Shown here: piece by piece, positions 1 through 8,145 of the stretch
How positions within the stretch are numbered: position 1 is the stretch's first letter
Layout of the letters: every line of letters starts with the position of its first letter
Source of the DNA: Pontibacter lucknowensis
GTDB taxonomy: Bacteria > Bacteroidota > Bacteroidia > Cytophagales > Hymenobacteraceae
Assembly: GCF_900156415.1 (NCBI RefSeq)
Contig: NZ_FTNM01000002.1
Location: forward strand, 496,001-560,000
Length of the DNA: 64,000 nucleotides
Reading direction: 5' to 3'
Notes under the pieces: model-generated
Told to the model about the DNA's origin: nothing
The model's input: the letters and a program-made list of their open reading frames with translations, nothing else
Database searches by the model: none
Program-made: the position numbers and the translations under genes

Positions 1-837
1 CAGTTTAGAGCCATCAGCGCTATAGGTTGGGTGGGTGTCGTAGCCTAGGTTGCCTTCGGTGAGGTTGGTCGTTTTTCTGCTGGCGATGTCATAGCGGTAA
101 ATATCGGTGTTGGTACTCACGGCGTAGTCCTTGCCGAACTTCTTCTTGCTCACGTAAAGGATCGCCTTGCTGTCCGGGCTCCAGATGACGTCTTCTTTGC
201 CACCGAAAGGCTTTTGAGGCGCATCGAATGGCTCGCCTTTCATCAGGTCAACCGGTGTGCCCAACTGCCCATTATTGTAGCTGGCGTAGAAGATGTGCTG
301 AAACTTACCGTCTTCCCATGTATCCCAGTGGCGGTAGTTCAGGTCGTCGTACACGTAAGCATTGGACTTTTTTAGCTCCGGGTATATGTCGGAGCTGTGC
401 ATCTTTCTCACTTCCACTTCGCGGGAAAATAGTAGGTTTTTTCCGTCCGGAGAGAAGCGCACGTTGCTCAGTCCGCCTTCCACGCTGGTTAGTTGTTTGG
501 GTTCACCTTTGCCGCCGGCTAACTGCCACAGCTGACCTTTGTGCAGGTATACGATGTTGCCTGTCGCCTTGTCGATGTGCACCACGCTTTCGCCGCCTTT
601 GCTAGAAGTGAGCTGCGTTGGCTGTCCGCCTGAAACAGGTATAGCATAGAGGTTACGCTCACTGTTGTTTTCCTGTACATTGGGGTAGCTTACGCCGTAG
701 ATCACCGATTTACCGTCAGGAGTAACGGTTTCGGCAGAAACACGGCCCAGTTGCCAGAGTATTTCCGGTGTCATACGCTGTTGTGCCTGCACCATCGTTG
801 CGGCAAACACGCCAGCTAGTATCATTATCTTTTTCAT
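1..837 (-). CDS. S9-family peptidase, C-terminal part beyond window
   Basis: The 279 visible codons run from an ATG at 837 to the window edge with no stop, so the catalytic domain lies outside. A signal peptide is visible (MKKIMILAGVFAATMVQAQ, likely cleaved after AQA/AQ), so the protein is exported. The remainder shows repeated propeller-type blades with FSPDGKNLLF, WSPDSKAILYV and YSADGSKL motifs, typical of the N-terminal beta-propeller of prolyl-oligopeptidase/acylaminoacyl-peptidase (S9) proteins. A TolB-like propeller protein is the main alternative, because the Ser-Asp-His hydrolase domain cannot be seen. It is divergent from the his leader region. Confidence 0.75.
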   Translation of the reverse strand, partial: MKKIMILAGVFAATMVQAQQRMTPEILWQLGRVSAETVTPDGKSVIYGVSYPNVQENNSERNLYAIPVSGGQPTQLTSSKGGESVVHIDKATGNIVYLHKGQLWQLAGGKGEPKQLTSVEGGLSNVRFSPDGKNLLFSREVEVRKMHSSDIYPELKKSNAYVYDDLNYRHWDTWEDGKFQHIFYASYNNGQLGTPVDLMKGEPFDAPQKPFGGKEDVIWSPDSKAILYVSKKKFGKDYAVSTNTDIYRYDIASRKTTNLTEGNLGYDTHPTYSADGSKL

Positions 838-935
838 GCTCCAAAAATAACCGAAAACCCGACATCTTGAAACGACAATCGTATACCTTGTGAAAAAGAA
901 TCAGGTATAGGCATGGTATTACGCCAGCCGCAACC

Positions 936-943
936 TATATTTG
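936..943 (+). promoter_or_regulatory. Candidate -7 element of the his leader promoter (TAnnTTTG)
   Basis: The octamer TATATTTG matches the Bacteroidota sigma-A -7 consensus TAnnTTTG exactly. It would place the transcription start near 947-950, just before the his leader peptide. No strong -33 TTG is evident at the usual spacing. The match plus position supports it; nothing else does. Confidence 0.5.
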
Positions 944-960
944 CAGCAATGAAAGGCACA

Positions 961-1026
961 ATGGCACATCTGCACCATCATCATGCACGAAGCAATCGTT
1001 TCGGAGCCGTCTGCCTATGGATTTGA
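961..1026 (+). CDS. hisL: his operon leader peptide
   Basis: This is a 21-codon ORF starting MAHLHHHHARSNRF and ending at TGA 1024. Five of its codons are His, four of them consecutive, the signature of a histidine attenuator: ribosome stalling at the His run when charged tRNA-His is scarce. An in-frame ATG at 949 would add four residues (MKGT), but the predicted transcript start is close to it, so 961 is preferred. It is followed 25 nt later by a perfect terminator hairpin and then by hisH. It is far too short for routine gene calling. The role follows from the well-known his leader logic; the exact alternative pairing was not resolved. Confidence 0.85.
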   Translation: MAHLHHHHARSNRFGAVCLWI

Positions 1027-1051
1027 TTTAGTTTACTAAAATATTCTTTCC

Positions 1052-1087
1052 AAAAGCCTGACTCCGAACAGAGTCAGGCTTTTTTTG
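1052..1087 (+). terminator. his attenuator terminator
   Basis: A perfect 13-bp inverted repeat (1052-1064 with 1071-1083) with loop CGAACA is followed by a T-rich run. It sits between the His-rich leader peptide and hisH, so it is an attenuation terminator and not an end-of-operon one. A weak upstream hairpin (ATTTAGT..ACTAAAT, about 1025-1041) could be part of the alternative fold. Confidence 0.85.
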
Positions 1088-1160
1088 TTGTCTGAATCAG
1101 GATTTACAGGATTCAAGGATTTACTAATCATTCGTCACTATTGATTACACATTCAATATA

Positions 1161-1742
1161 ATGGATTTAGTTATAGTTGATTACAAAGCGGGTAATGTGC
1201 AGTCGGTGCAGTTTGCGCTGGAGCGACTCGGTGTACAGGCCACACTGAGCTGCGATTTTGAGACGATCAAGGCGGCGGACAAGGTCATATTTCCGGGCGT
1301 GGGGGAGGCCTCGTCGGCCATGGCACAGTTGCGGGCCCGCAATCTGGATAAGCTGCTACCGACACTTGAGCAGCCTTTTTTTGGAGTTTGTCTGGGTATG
1401 CAGTTACTCTGCGAACATTCTGAAGAAGGTGATACTGATTTGCTCGGCATTATCCCTTTGCCGGTAAAGCGTTTTGAGACAGACCTGAAGGTGCCACACA
1501 TGGGCTGGAACCAGTTAGAGAAGCTGCAATCTCCTTTGTTTGAAGGTATAACCGAAAGGGAATACGCCTATTACGTGCACAGCTATTACGTGCCCTTGAG
1601 CGAATATACTATCGCCCAGACTTCTTATCCGGAGCCATTCTCGGCCGCTTTGCAATACAAAAACTTTTATGCTGCGCAGTTTCACCCCGAAAAAAGTGGT
1701 CCTGCCGGTTCACAGATCCTTAAAAACTTCCTTGCCTTATGA
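1161..1742 (+). CDS. hisH: Imidazole glycerol phosphate synthase glutaminase subunit HisH
   Basis: This 193-aa protein belongs to the class I glutamine amidotransferase family. It supplies ammonia from glutamine to HisF for conversion of PRFAR to IGP and AICAR. The triad is visible: nucleophile Cys77 in GVCLGMQLL, and His175 and Glu177 in QFHPEKS. Length is normal. It is the first structural gene behind the attenuator and its stop overlaps the hisA start (ATGA). The hisG, hisD, hisC and hisB genes that often precede it are absent here, so the pathway is split in this genome. Confidence 0.97.
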   Translation: MDLVIVDYKAGNVQSVQFALERLGVQATLSCDFETIKAADKVIFPGVGEASSAMAQLRARNLDKLLPTLEQPFFGVCLGMQLLCEHSEEGDTDLLGIIPLPVKRFETDLKVPHMGWNQLEKLQSPLFEGITEREYAYYVHSYYVPLSEYTIAQTSYPEPFSAALQYKNFYAAQFHPEKSGPAGSQILKNFLAL

Positions 1743-2461
1743 TGGAGATTATCCCTGCCATTGACCTGATCGGCGGCCAGTGCGTGCGCCTGACTGAGGG
1801 CGACTTCGCTCAGCAAACCACCTACGACAGCAATCCACTCGAAGTAGCCAAACGTTTTGAAGCGAACGGCATCAAACGGTTACACCTGGTAGACCTTGAC
1901 GGTGCCCGCGCCCGAAAGCCAGTGAACTTAAATGTGCTCGAAAACATTGCCGCCAACACCAGGCTCACCATCGATTTTGGCGGTGGATTGCAGTCAGACG
2001 AAGCCGTTAAACAGGCTTTTGATGCGGGTGCAGCACAGATTACGGCAGGTAGTATAGCGGTGCGTGAGCCGGAGAAGGTGAAAAACTGGCTGTTGCAGTA
2101 CGGGGCCGATAAGATCATCATTGGGGCCGATTTCAAAGGCACTAACATCGCCATCAGCGCCTGGACCGAAGAGAGCAAATACCCGCTGCAGGATTTTATG
2201 TCGGGCTATCTGAAGACGGGAGCCAAACTTTTCATCTGCACCGATGTTAGCAAAGACGGCAAGTTGCAGGGACCGTCCACCAACACCTACCGTCACCTGA
2301 AACTCACCTTGCCTGATGCTCAAATAATTGCCAGTGGCGGCGTAACAACCGTACAGGATCTGGATGAACTGCAGGAGATCGGGGTAGCCGGTGCCATCAT
2401 CGGAAAGGCGATCTATGAAGGAACGATTACATTGAAGGACTTAGCGCGATTTTTATGTTAA
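1739..2461 (+). CDS. hisA: ProFAR isomerase HisA
   Basis: This is a 240-aa TIM barrel starting [18 protein letters not shown]. It performs the Amadori isomerisation of ProFAR to PRFAR. The N-terminal Asp in IPAIDL and the second acid in [10 protein letters not shown] match the catalytic pair, and the C-terminal phosphate-binding motifs ASGGV and [11 protein letters not shown] are present. It starts at 1739 (ATGA overlap with the hisH stop) or at the next ATG, 1742. It overlaps hisF by 7 nt, which suggests translational coupling. Confidence 0.97.
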   Translation: MMEIIPAIDLIGGQCVRLTEGDFAQQTTYDSNPLEVAKRFEANGIKRLHLVDLDGARARKPVNLNVLENIAANTRLTIDFGGGLQSDEAVKQAFDAGAAQITAGSIAVREPEKVKNWLLQYGADKIIIGADFKGTNIAISAWTEESKYPLQDFMSGYLKTGAKLFICTDVSKDGKLQGPSTNTYRHLKLTLPDAQIIASGGVTTVQDLDELQEIGVAGAIIGKAIYEGTITLKDLARFLC

Positions 2462-3213
2462 CTAAACGCATTATACCTTGTCTGGACATCAAAAACGGCC
2501 GCACCGTTAAAGGAGTCCGTTTTGAGAACATCCGCGATGCGGGCGACCCGGTGGAGCTGGCCAAATGGTATGCCGAACAGGGTGCCGACGAACTGGTGTT
2601 TCTAGACATCACCGCTACCAACGAAGAGCGTAAAACTTTTGCCGAGCTGGTACGCGACATTGCCCGCCACATCGATATTCCTTTCACTGTGGGCGGCGGC
2701 ATCAGTGCCGTGGCTGATGTGGAAGTGCTGTTGCAGGCCGGTGCCGATAAAGTGTCGATCAACTCCGCCGCTATACGCAATCCGCAATTAGTGGAGGACT
2801 TGGCTAAGCGCTTCGGCAGTCAGTGTGTGACGGTGGCCATCGACACCAAGTATACCGAAGCGACCGGCTGGAAGGTATACGCCCGAGCTGGGACCGTAGA
2901 GACAGAACATGCCACCGTGGACTGGGCAAAGAAAGTGGTGGAGCTGGGTGCTGGCGAGATCCTGCTGACCAGTATGAACAACGACGGCACCAAAGCCGGC
3001 TTTGCGCTGGACATTACCAAGGCCGTTTCGGAAGCTGTTTCTGTACCGGTGATTGCTTCGGGTGGGGCAGGAACGAAGGAACACTTCGCCGACGCTTTCC
3101 AGGAAGCCCAAGCAGATGCTGCCCTCGCCGCCAGCCTCTTTCATTTCCGAGAGCTTGATATTCCTGACTTGAAGACATACCTGAAAACGGAAGGTATAGT
3201 GGTGAGGATCTGA
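2455..3213 (+). CDS. hisF: Imidazole glycerol phosphate synthase cyclase subunit HisF
   Basis: This 252-aa TIM barrel is the cyclase partner of HisH and forms IGP and AICAR. Catalytic Asp11 is in [15 protein letters not shown] and the second Asp (about 130) in [10 protein letters not shown]. Phosphate-site motifs VGGGIS and ASGGAG are present. Length and start agree with the family. It follows hisA with a 7-nt overlap and is separated from hisIE by 72 bp. Confidence 0.97.
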   Translation: MLTKRIIPCLDIKNGRTVKGVRFENIRDAGDPVELAKWYAEQGADELVFLDITATNEERKTFAELVRDIARHIDIPFTVGGGISAVADVEVLLQAGADKVSINSAAIRNPQLVEDLAKRFGSQCVTVAIDTKYTEATGWKVYARAGTVETEHATVDWAKKVVELGAGEILLTSMNNDGTKAGFALDITKAVSEAVSVPVIASGGAGTKEHFADAFQEAQADAALAASLFHFRELDIPDLKTYLKTEGIVVRI

Positions 3214-3285
3214 TATTTTTGAATGAGTGATGGGGTGAATGTGTGGAATATTTAAAGCACTTGACTCATAATTTTAACGCTTAAC

Positions 3286-3903
3286 GTGCATAACGTGAAA
3301 ATCGACTTTGATAAAATGGGTGGGCTAGTGCCTGCTGTGATACAGGACGCTGCTACAAGTCAGGTGCTAATGCTGGGGTACATGAACCAGGAAGCCCTGG
3401 ACAAGACGCAAAAAGAAGGGCTGGTGACTTTTTTCTCCCGCTCTAAAAACCGCCTTTGGACGAAAGGCGAAACCTCTGGCCATACCTTGCAGGTGGTTAG
3501 CATCGTCGATGACTGTGACAATGATTCGCTTTTGATCAAGGTGAACCCCAACGGGCCTACCTGCCACACCGGCGACACCAGTTGCTTTGGCGAAGATCCA
3601 TCAGCTAAACGCTTGGCGGCGGTTCAGTTCATCGCCAGACTGGAGGAGGTGATACAACAACGCAAAGCGAACCCGACAGAGGCGTCTTATACCAATTTCC
3701 TGTTTGACAAAGGCGTGAACAAAATTGCCCAGAAAGTAGGGGAGGAAGCCGTGGAAACTGTAATTGACGCAGTAGCCGGTAAAACTGATACCATGAAAGG
3801 TGAGGCTGCCGACTTGCTTTATCACCTGCTAGTGTTATTGGCAGCCACAGGGCTGGAGCTAGCCGATGTAGTGGCTGTATTGGAAGAACGTCATAAAAAG
3901 TAA
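3286..3903 (+). CDS. hisI: Bifunctional PRA-CH / PRA-PH HisIE
   Basis: This 205-aa fusion enzyme has an N-terminal phosphoribosyl-AMP cyclohydrolase (residues about 1-115) with the metal-binding DDCDND and PTCHTGDTSCF motifs. Its C-terminal phosphoribosyl-ATP pyrophosphatase (about 115-205) carries the helical KVGEEAVETVIDA and GEAADLLYHLLVLL segments. It catalyses steps two and three of histidine synthesis. It is the last gene of the operon and is followed at once by a terminator hairpin. Confidence 0.97.
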   Translation: MHNVKIDFDKMGGLVPAVIQDAATSQVLMLGYMNQEALDKTQKEGLVTFFSRSKNRLWTKGETSGHTLQVVSIVDDCDNDSLLIKVNPNGPTCHTGDTSCFGEDPSAKRLAAVQFIARLEEVIQQRKANPTEASYTNFLFDKGVNKIAQKVGEEAVETVIDAVAGKTDTMKGEAADLLYHLLVLLAATGLELADVVAVLEERHKK

Positions 3904-3930
3904 AGACCAGTCGCGGTGGCGGCTGGTCTT
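3903..3930. terminator. Terminator after hisIE
   Basis: A 12-bp stem (3903-3914 with 3919-3930, one G-U pair) closes a GGTG loop right after the hisIE stop, with a T-rich run at 3949-3954. The convergent lipoprotein gene ends at 3955, so the hairpin may serve both directions. Confidence 0.75.
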
Positions 3931-3954
3931 CAAAATACTTTTTTCTGCTTTTGC

Positions 3955-4551
3955 TTAGGCGTTAGCCAACTTCAGATTATTGAATTTCCCCTTCAGGGTA
4001 ATGTTGCACTTGCGGGGCTTTTCCTGATTGCTGCCGTAGGAAGTAGGATCGGTGACATTCGTTATCGTTACTTCAAAGCTGCCGCTTGCAAGGCCGGTTG
4101 AAGCATTGTAAGCTTTGATCTCAATCTGCCCCTCCATACGGTTTCCGCTGCTAAATAAGGCACTCTTGCTGGTCTTGTTGTAGTAGTGGTAGTAGGTCAG
4201 GTCAGCACGCCCTGTTTTGTTATTTGAAAGGGAACGCACCGTATAAGTTCCGATATAGCCGTGCAGCAGGTCCGCCTGCTTGATGTTAAATACCAGCGCG
4301 TCGATGGTGGCGGGCTGTGACGGTGCAAAATTCAGCTGCAGCTTTTCTTCATCTGACACAAGTTGCATCTCTTTCAGACTAAGGCTGTAGACTGCCTTTT
4401 CCTCTTCTGCAGATTCCAGGTAATTAAAAGATCTTTCCATCGTAGCCTCTACCTTGGGCATGATCGAGGTGCTTTCATCCTTCTCTTTATCGCACGATAC
4501 GCAGAGAAATGTTATGACTAAAAGCCATGTAGAAAGTATGATCTTTTTCAT
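3955..4551 (-). CDS. Lipoprotein of unknown function
   Basis: This 198-aa protein has a type II signal peptide, with lipobox FLCVSC (Cys20) followed by an acidic stretch DKEKDE. The mature part is predicted beta-rich, with a G-x-Y-T core (HGYIGTYTVRSL) and a GQIEIKAYNA...SGSFEVTITN segment. This layout is common in small Bacteroidota outer-membrane lipoproteins, but I do not recognise a named family with certainty. It is monocistronic, convergent with hisIE. Confidence 0.75.
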   Translation of the reverse strand: MKKIILSTWLLVITFLCVSCDKEKDESTSIMPKVEATMERSFNYLESAEEEKAVYSLSLKEMQLVSDEEKLQLNFAPSQPATIDALVFNIKQADLLHGYIGTYTVRSLSNNKTGRADLTYYHYYNKTSKSALFSSGNRMEGQIEIKAYNASTGLASGSFEVTITNVTDPTSYGSNQEKPRKCNITLKGKFNNLKLANA

Positions 4552-4616
4552 AGTTTTAATTTGACTATAAAGGTATGAAAAAGATTACTTTAGCTGCAAT
4601 AAATATTAAAAATTCT

Positions 4617-5480
4617 TTATATAAAATCTTTGATGGCGTCAGCGATTTCGCCTCCCTTTTCCTCCTGCACAAAATGACCAGCCTCTAATCGCCTGACTTT
4701 TGCTTCCGGGAATGTGTTCTGCCACTGTTCAAGCAGGTTTAACGGAAGCAGTTTGTCTTTTTCTCCCCACAGAATCAGTTTAGGTATGGTACGAAGCTTT
4801 TCGCGCTGCTCCCAAAGGCTGGCAAACCAGGAGCCCGATGCTTTGAGTGCAATTGCAAAATGCCAGGTGCCCATGCGGCTGCGGCTGTTGCTGAGGGGTT
4901 TTAGGTAGTGCTGGTGCACATCCTTACTCAGGTGGCGTTTCTGGTGATAGCCTCTGGGCAGGAGCAGGCGGGGCGAAAAACCCAGGTTCAGGTATAGGAA
5001 CCGCCCTATGCCGCCATTGAGGAAACCGCTGATCTTCATTATTTGCGCTTCATTCTCCAGCGACCACATCCAGGTGTTCAGTATGATAAGGCGCTTCACA
5101 TTCTGGGGATGTCTCAAAGCATAGTTCAGCCCGATGGGGCCGCCAAAATCATGTATTACCAGCGTAATGTCCCGGAGTTGCAGGTGCTCAATCAATTGCT
5201 CCAGGTTCTGCGCGTGCGCCGCTGGGGTATACGCAAAGGCATCAGGAGCAGGCTTGTCTGAGAGACCAAAGCCCAGATGGTCAGGGGCAATGCAGCGGTG
5301 TGTCCGGCTGAGTGCTTTTATTTGCTGTCGCCATACAAACGACCAGGTGGGCGTGCCATGCACAAAGACGATGGGTTCGCCCTGCCCTTCATCTACATAA
5401 TGCATCTGCCCGGCTTGCAGCGCCATTGTATGGTGTGCAAAGGGGTATAAAATGCGATCAAGCCATCGGGGAGATTTCAT
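4617..5480 (-). CDS. Alpha/beta hydrolase, haloalkane dehalogenase-like
   Basis: This 287-aa alpha/beta-fold enzyme has HGTPTWSF (oxyanion region), a nucleophile elbow VIHDFGGPIG with Asp111 in place of Ser, an acid Asp242 in GEKDKLLP and His269 in AGHFVQEE. An Asp nucleophile plus HG-x-PTWS is the haloalkane dehalogenase/epoxide hydrolase pattern. The residue after the nucleophile is Phe, where classical dehalogenases have a halide-binding Trp, so the true substrate is open. It is downstream of a tetR gene (23-nt gap) in a likely autoregulated operon. Confidence 0.85.
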   Translation of the reverse strand: MKSPRWLDRILYPFAHHTMALQAGQMHYVDEGQGEPIVFVHGTPTWSFVWRQQIKALSRTHRCIAPDHLGFGLSDKPAPDAFAYTPAAHAQNLEQLIEHLQLRDITLVIHDFGGPIGLNYALRHPQNVKRLIILNTWMWSLENEAQIMKISGFLNGGIGRFLYLNLGFSPRLLLPRGYHQKRHLSKDVHQHYLKPLSNSRSRMGTWHFAIALKASGSWFASLWEQREKLRTIPKLILWGEKDKLLPLNLLEQWQNTFPEAKVRRLEAGHFVQEEKGGEIADAIKDFI

Positions 5481-5503
5481 GCTGATTTTCTAAAATTCAA
5501 TTA

Positions 5504-6058
5504 TCACTTCTTATACTTCATGATCAGGAGGGAAGCCACGTCATCTATGGGGTAGTTGTCGTAAAACAAAAAATGGTTTGCCATCCCGTCGATGGAAGCG
5601 AAGAGGAGTTTAGCTTCGAGTTCAGGGAATGGAATACCCGCCTCCATCAGATTCTGTCGGATGCGCTCTTCGATGTAAGCAGTCTCCTCCTGCATATCGT
5701 GCAGGAGTTGCCTGACTACCTCTGACTGCATCCGGATGCCGTGCAGCAGTTTCCAGAAGTCTTTTTTTTCTTTCAGCAGTTTTACAGTCTGCTGAATATG
5801 TTGCGCTATACCTGAGCCAGCCTGTTCAGAAGCGGGCTCAAAGGAAGCATGAATGTCTTCTACGCCGCGGCGGAAGATTTCTGCCAGCAACTCGTCTTTG
5901 CTTTTAAAGTAATTGTAAAGCAAACCGAGTGACATGCCTGCCTCTTTGGCAATACTGCGGATCGAGGTGGCTTCATAGCCTTGCGATGCAAATAGCCTCA
6001 GGGCTACCTCAACTAACCTGTTAATACTGTGCTCTCTTCTTTCCTGAAACCGGGTCAT
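5504..6058 (-). CDS. TetR/AcrR-family transcriptional repressor
   Basis: This 184-aa protein has an N-terminal helix-turn-helix (residues about 8-55: RLFASQGYEATSIRSIAKEA, GLLYNYFKSKDELL) and a variable ligand-binding C-terminal domain. It is co-directional with the hydrolase gene at 4617-5480. A palindrome typical of TetR operators lies 34 bp upstream of its start, supporting self-repression of the pair. Confidence 0.93.
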   Translation of the reverse strand: MTRFQERREHSINRLVEVALRLFASQGYEATSIRSIAKEAGMSLGLLYNYFKSKDELLAEIFRRGVEDIHASFEPASEQAGSGIAQHIQQTVKLLKEKKDFWKLLHGIRMQSEVVRQLLHDMQEETAYIEERIRQNLMEAGIPFPELEAKLLFASIDGMANHFLFYDNYPIDDVASLLIMKYKK

Positions 6059-6091
6059 GGGAGGGTGAATATTTGCTCAAATATACTATGA

Positions 6092-6107
6092 TTGAACGTT
6101 CGTTCAA
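6092..6107. promoter_or_regulatory. Probable TetR operator
   Basis: TTGAACG-TT-CGTTCAA is an inverted repeat of two 7-nt arms around a 2-nt centre, upstream of the tetR start at 6058. TGAACG..CGTTCA is a classic TetR/AcrR half-site arrangement. Its location fits autorepression of tetR-hydrolase. Confidence 0.7.
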
Positions 6108-6289
6108 AGATTAAGTTGAGTTTTGACCTGCACTATTTTACCAAAACGCATATTTTTTCAAAAGCGTATACCTGGCGCCAGCATAGATGATACGTGGTAT
6201 TTTATCTATACCGGGTTAGAACATATAAGCGACAGCCAGGTTATAAACACATAGTGCCTGTGCCCGTATTCATCTGAAACTGACTCTAC

Positions 6290-7992
6290 GTGAAAATTAA
6301 AACGCTCCTTCAAAAATGGTGGGTATGGCTACTCCTCATACTCGCCTCTCTTTTAATCATTATCGCAATTCTGACATCTCAATATTTTAATCCCTGGCTG
6401 CAGCGTGAGTTGGAGTCGCGTGTGAGAGAAGAATCAAACGGCCTCTATACCTTGAAACTGAACGGGCTTGATTCATCCCTGCTAAGCGGGCGCATCACAG
6501 CAGACTCTATCCACTTGATACCTGACTTTGAAGCCTGGGACAAGCAGCATGAAATCAGCCAGCAGGACACGGCTGCGGCAGCGGCGCCTCGTACACTAAT
6601 GAATCTCAAAACAGACAGACTGGTGTTGGCAGGCATTAACTTCATCGGCATCCTAAGAGGGAAGCCGCTCGATTTGAACAAGCTTAGGGTTCTTCAGCCT
6701 ACTGTGCTGATTACCGAAATGCGTCAGGACACGACGGCGAGCCACGAGCCGCTGCACAAGTCTGTGGACGGGATTATGAAAAACCTGCAAATCGGTACGA
6801 TTGAGGTGGAGAAGGCGACGCTGCGTATCCGTGAAGGCCAGGATGCGGAGACAGACCGGATCTCCTTGTGGGACTTTACCATGGAGGTGAGAGATCTTCA
6901 GCTTGACAGTACCGCATTTGAAGAAGAGAAGCGGGCTTATTATGCCAGACTTATTGCGTTTGAATCTGGAAAAGCTGAATTCACCCTTCCTGACGGAACG
7001 TATCGCTTGCAGGCTGCAGCCCTCAAAGCCAATACCGAAGACGGGACGCTTAACATTGGCAACCTCCAACTCATCCCGCTTCTGGACAATGCGGCGCTTG
7101 CCCGCCAGAAAGGCAAGGCCGTGTCGACCATCGGCTGGAGGTGCCGGAGATCAATCTGAGCGGCGTAGACTTTGCATTGCACTCCCGGCATAATAACCTA
7201 GTGACTAAGCATGTAGTGATCAAGAACCCGTCTCTGAGCGCGTTTATGGATCGGAAGAACTTCACTGCCAAAGGAAACAAACCACTGCCGCATGACATCA
7301 TCCAGCAATTGAAAACCGGCCTGACCCTTTCGAAAATAGAGGTGCAGGGCATGCACATCCGGTATGAAGAACTGGCAGAGGAAGCGACTGAGAAAGGCAT
7401 CATTACCTTTGAGAATCTGTATGCCATCATCACAAATGTGACCAATGACAGGAACCGCATGTCAGCTGACAACCCGGCCGTTATCGATGCCAAAGCCGAA
7501 CTATATGGAAAGGCGCCTATAGCCGTTACCATCCAGCTTGACCTACTGGATCCCAATGCCTATCATACGATACAGGGCACTGCGGGGCCGGCTGATCCGG
7601 CGGTGCTAAATCCGATATTAGAGCCGACCACTTTTATTAGTGTTAAAGAGGGAAGTCTGCAGAAAAGCGATTTTAAGATGGAGCTGTATCGCAATAAGGC
7701 CAGTGGCAACCTGAATGCTCGCTATCAGAATTTTAAAGTGGATGTGCTGACCAAAGACGAGGACAAGCGCCAGTCATTTGGGAAGAAGATACTCTCGAAA
7801 GTAGCCAACAAAATAGTGATCACCTCTGATAATCCGAAGCAAGGCGAAGAGCTTCGACCCGGAGACATTCAGGTGGTACGCGCCAAAAGCCGCTCTGTCT
7901 TCAACTTCTGGAAAGACTGCCTCGTCAGCGGCTTCCGAACAGCTGCCGGTATAGAAGGTATCGGCGCAGACCTTAGCGACCCAAACAGGTAG
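6290..7992 (+). pseudogene. AsmA-like membrane-anchored protein, split by a frameshift
   Basis: Two consecutive reading frames form one protein. Codons from 6290 give a short cytoplasmic start, one TM helix (about residues 12-30, WVWLLLILASLLIIIAIL) and a beta-rich AsmA/DUF748-type periplasmic region. This frame stops at 7157-7159. The second frame, open from before 7141 to 7992, continues the same type of sequence (VPEINLSGVDFALHSR). Reading switches frame near 7118-7125, where adding one base to a CC run would restore continuity. The rejoined length is about 567 aa. This is either a genuine inactivating deletion or a sequencing error. Function is unknown. Confidence 0.65.
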
Positions 7993-8145
7993 AGGAGTTT
8001 AAGAATTTAAGAATCAGAGAATTTGGGAATTTCTGGTGTGGAATGGTTCAGAACCCGATTAATTATATTTCAACTTCTTTTTCAGCGCAATACTTACTGC
8101 TTTCTATCTCCTTGACTCCCAAAATCTAAAACTCCTAAACTTTCA

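Noticed and set aside
228-605. Plus-strand ORF of 125 codons
   Set aside because: It lies antisense to the well-supported S9 peptidase gene, with low-complexity basic composition and no domain.
1090-1125. Internally repetitive stretch with CAGGATT units after the his attenuator
   Set aside because: It resembles short repeats I recall from many bacterial intergenic regions, but one imperfect occurrence here is not enough to call a repeat.
7993-8145. Loose inverted similarity GGAGTTT..AAACTCC between convergent genes
   Set aside because: The arms pair imperfectly with a long loop and no T tract, so a terminator call is not justified.
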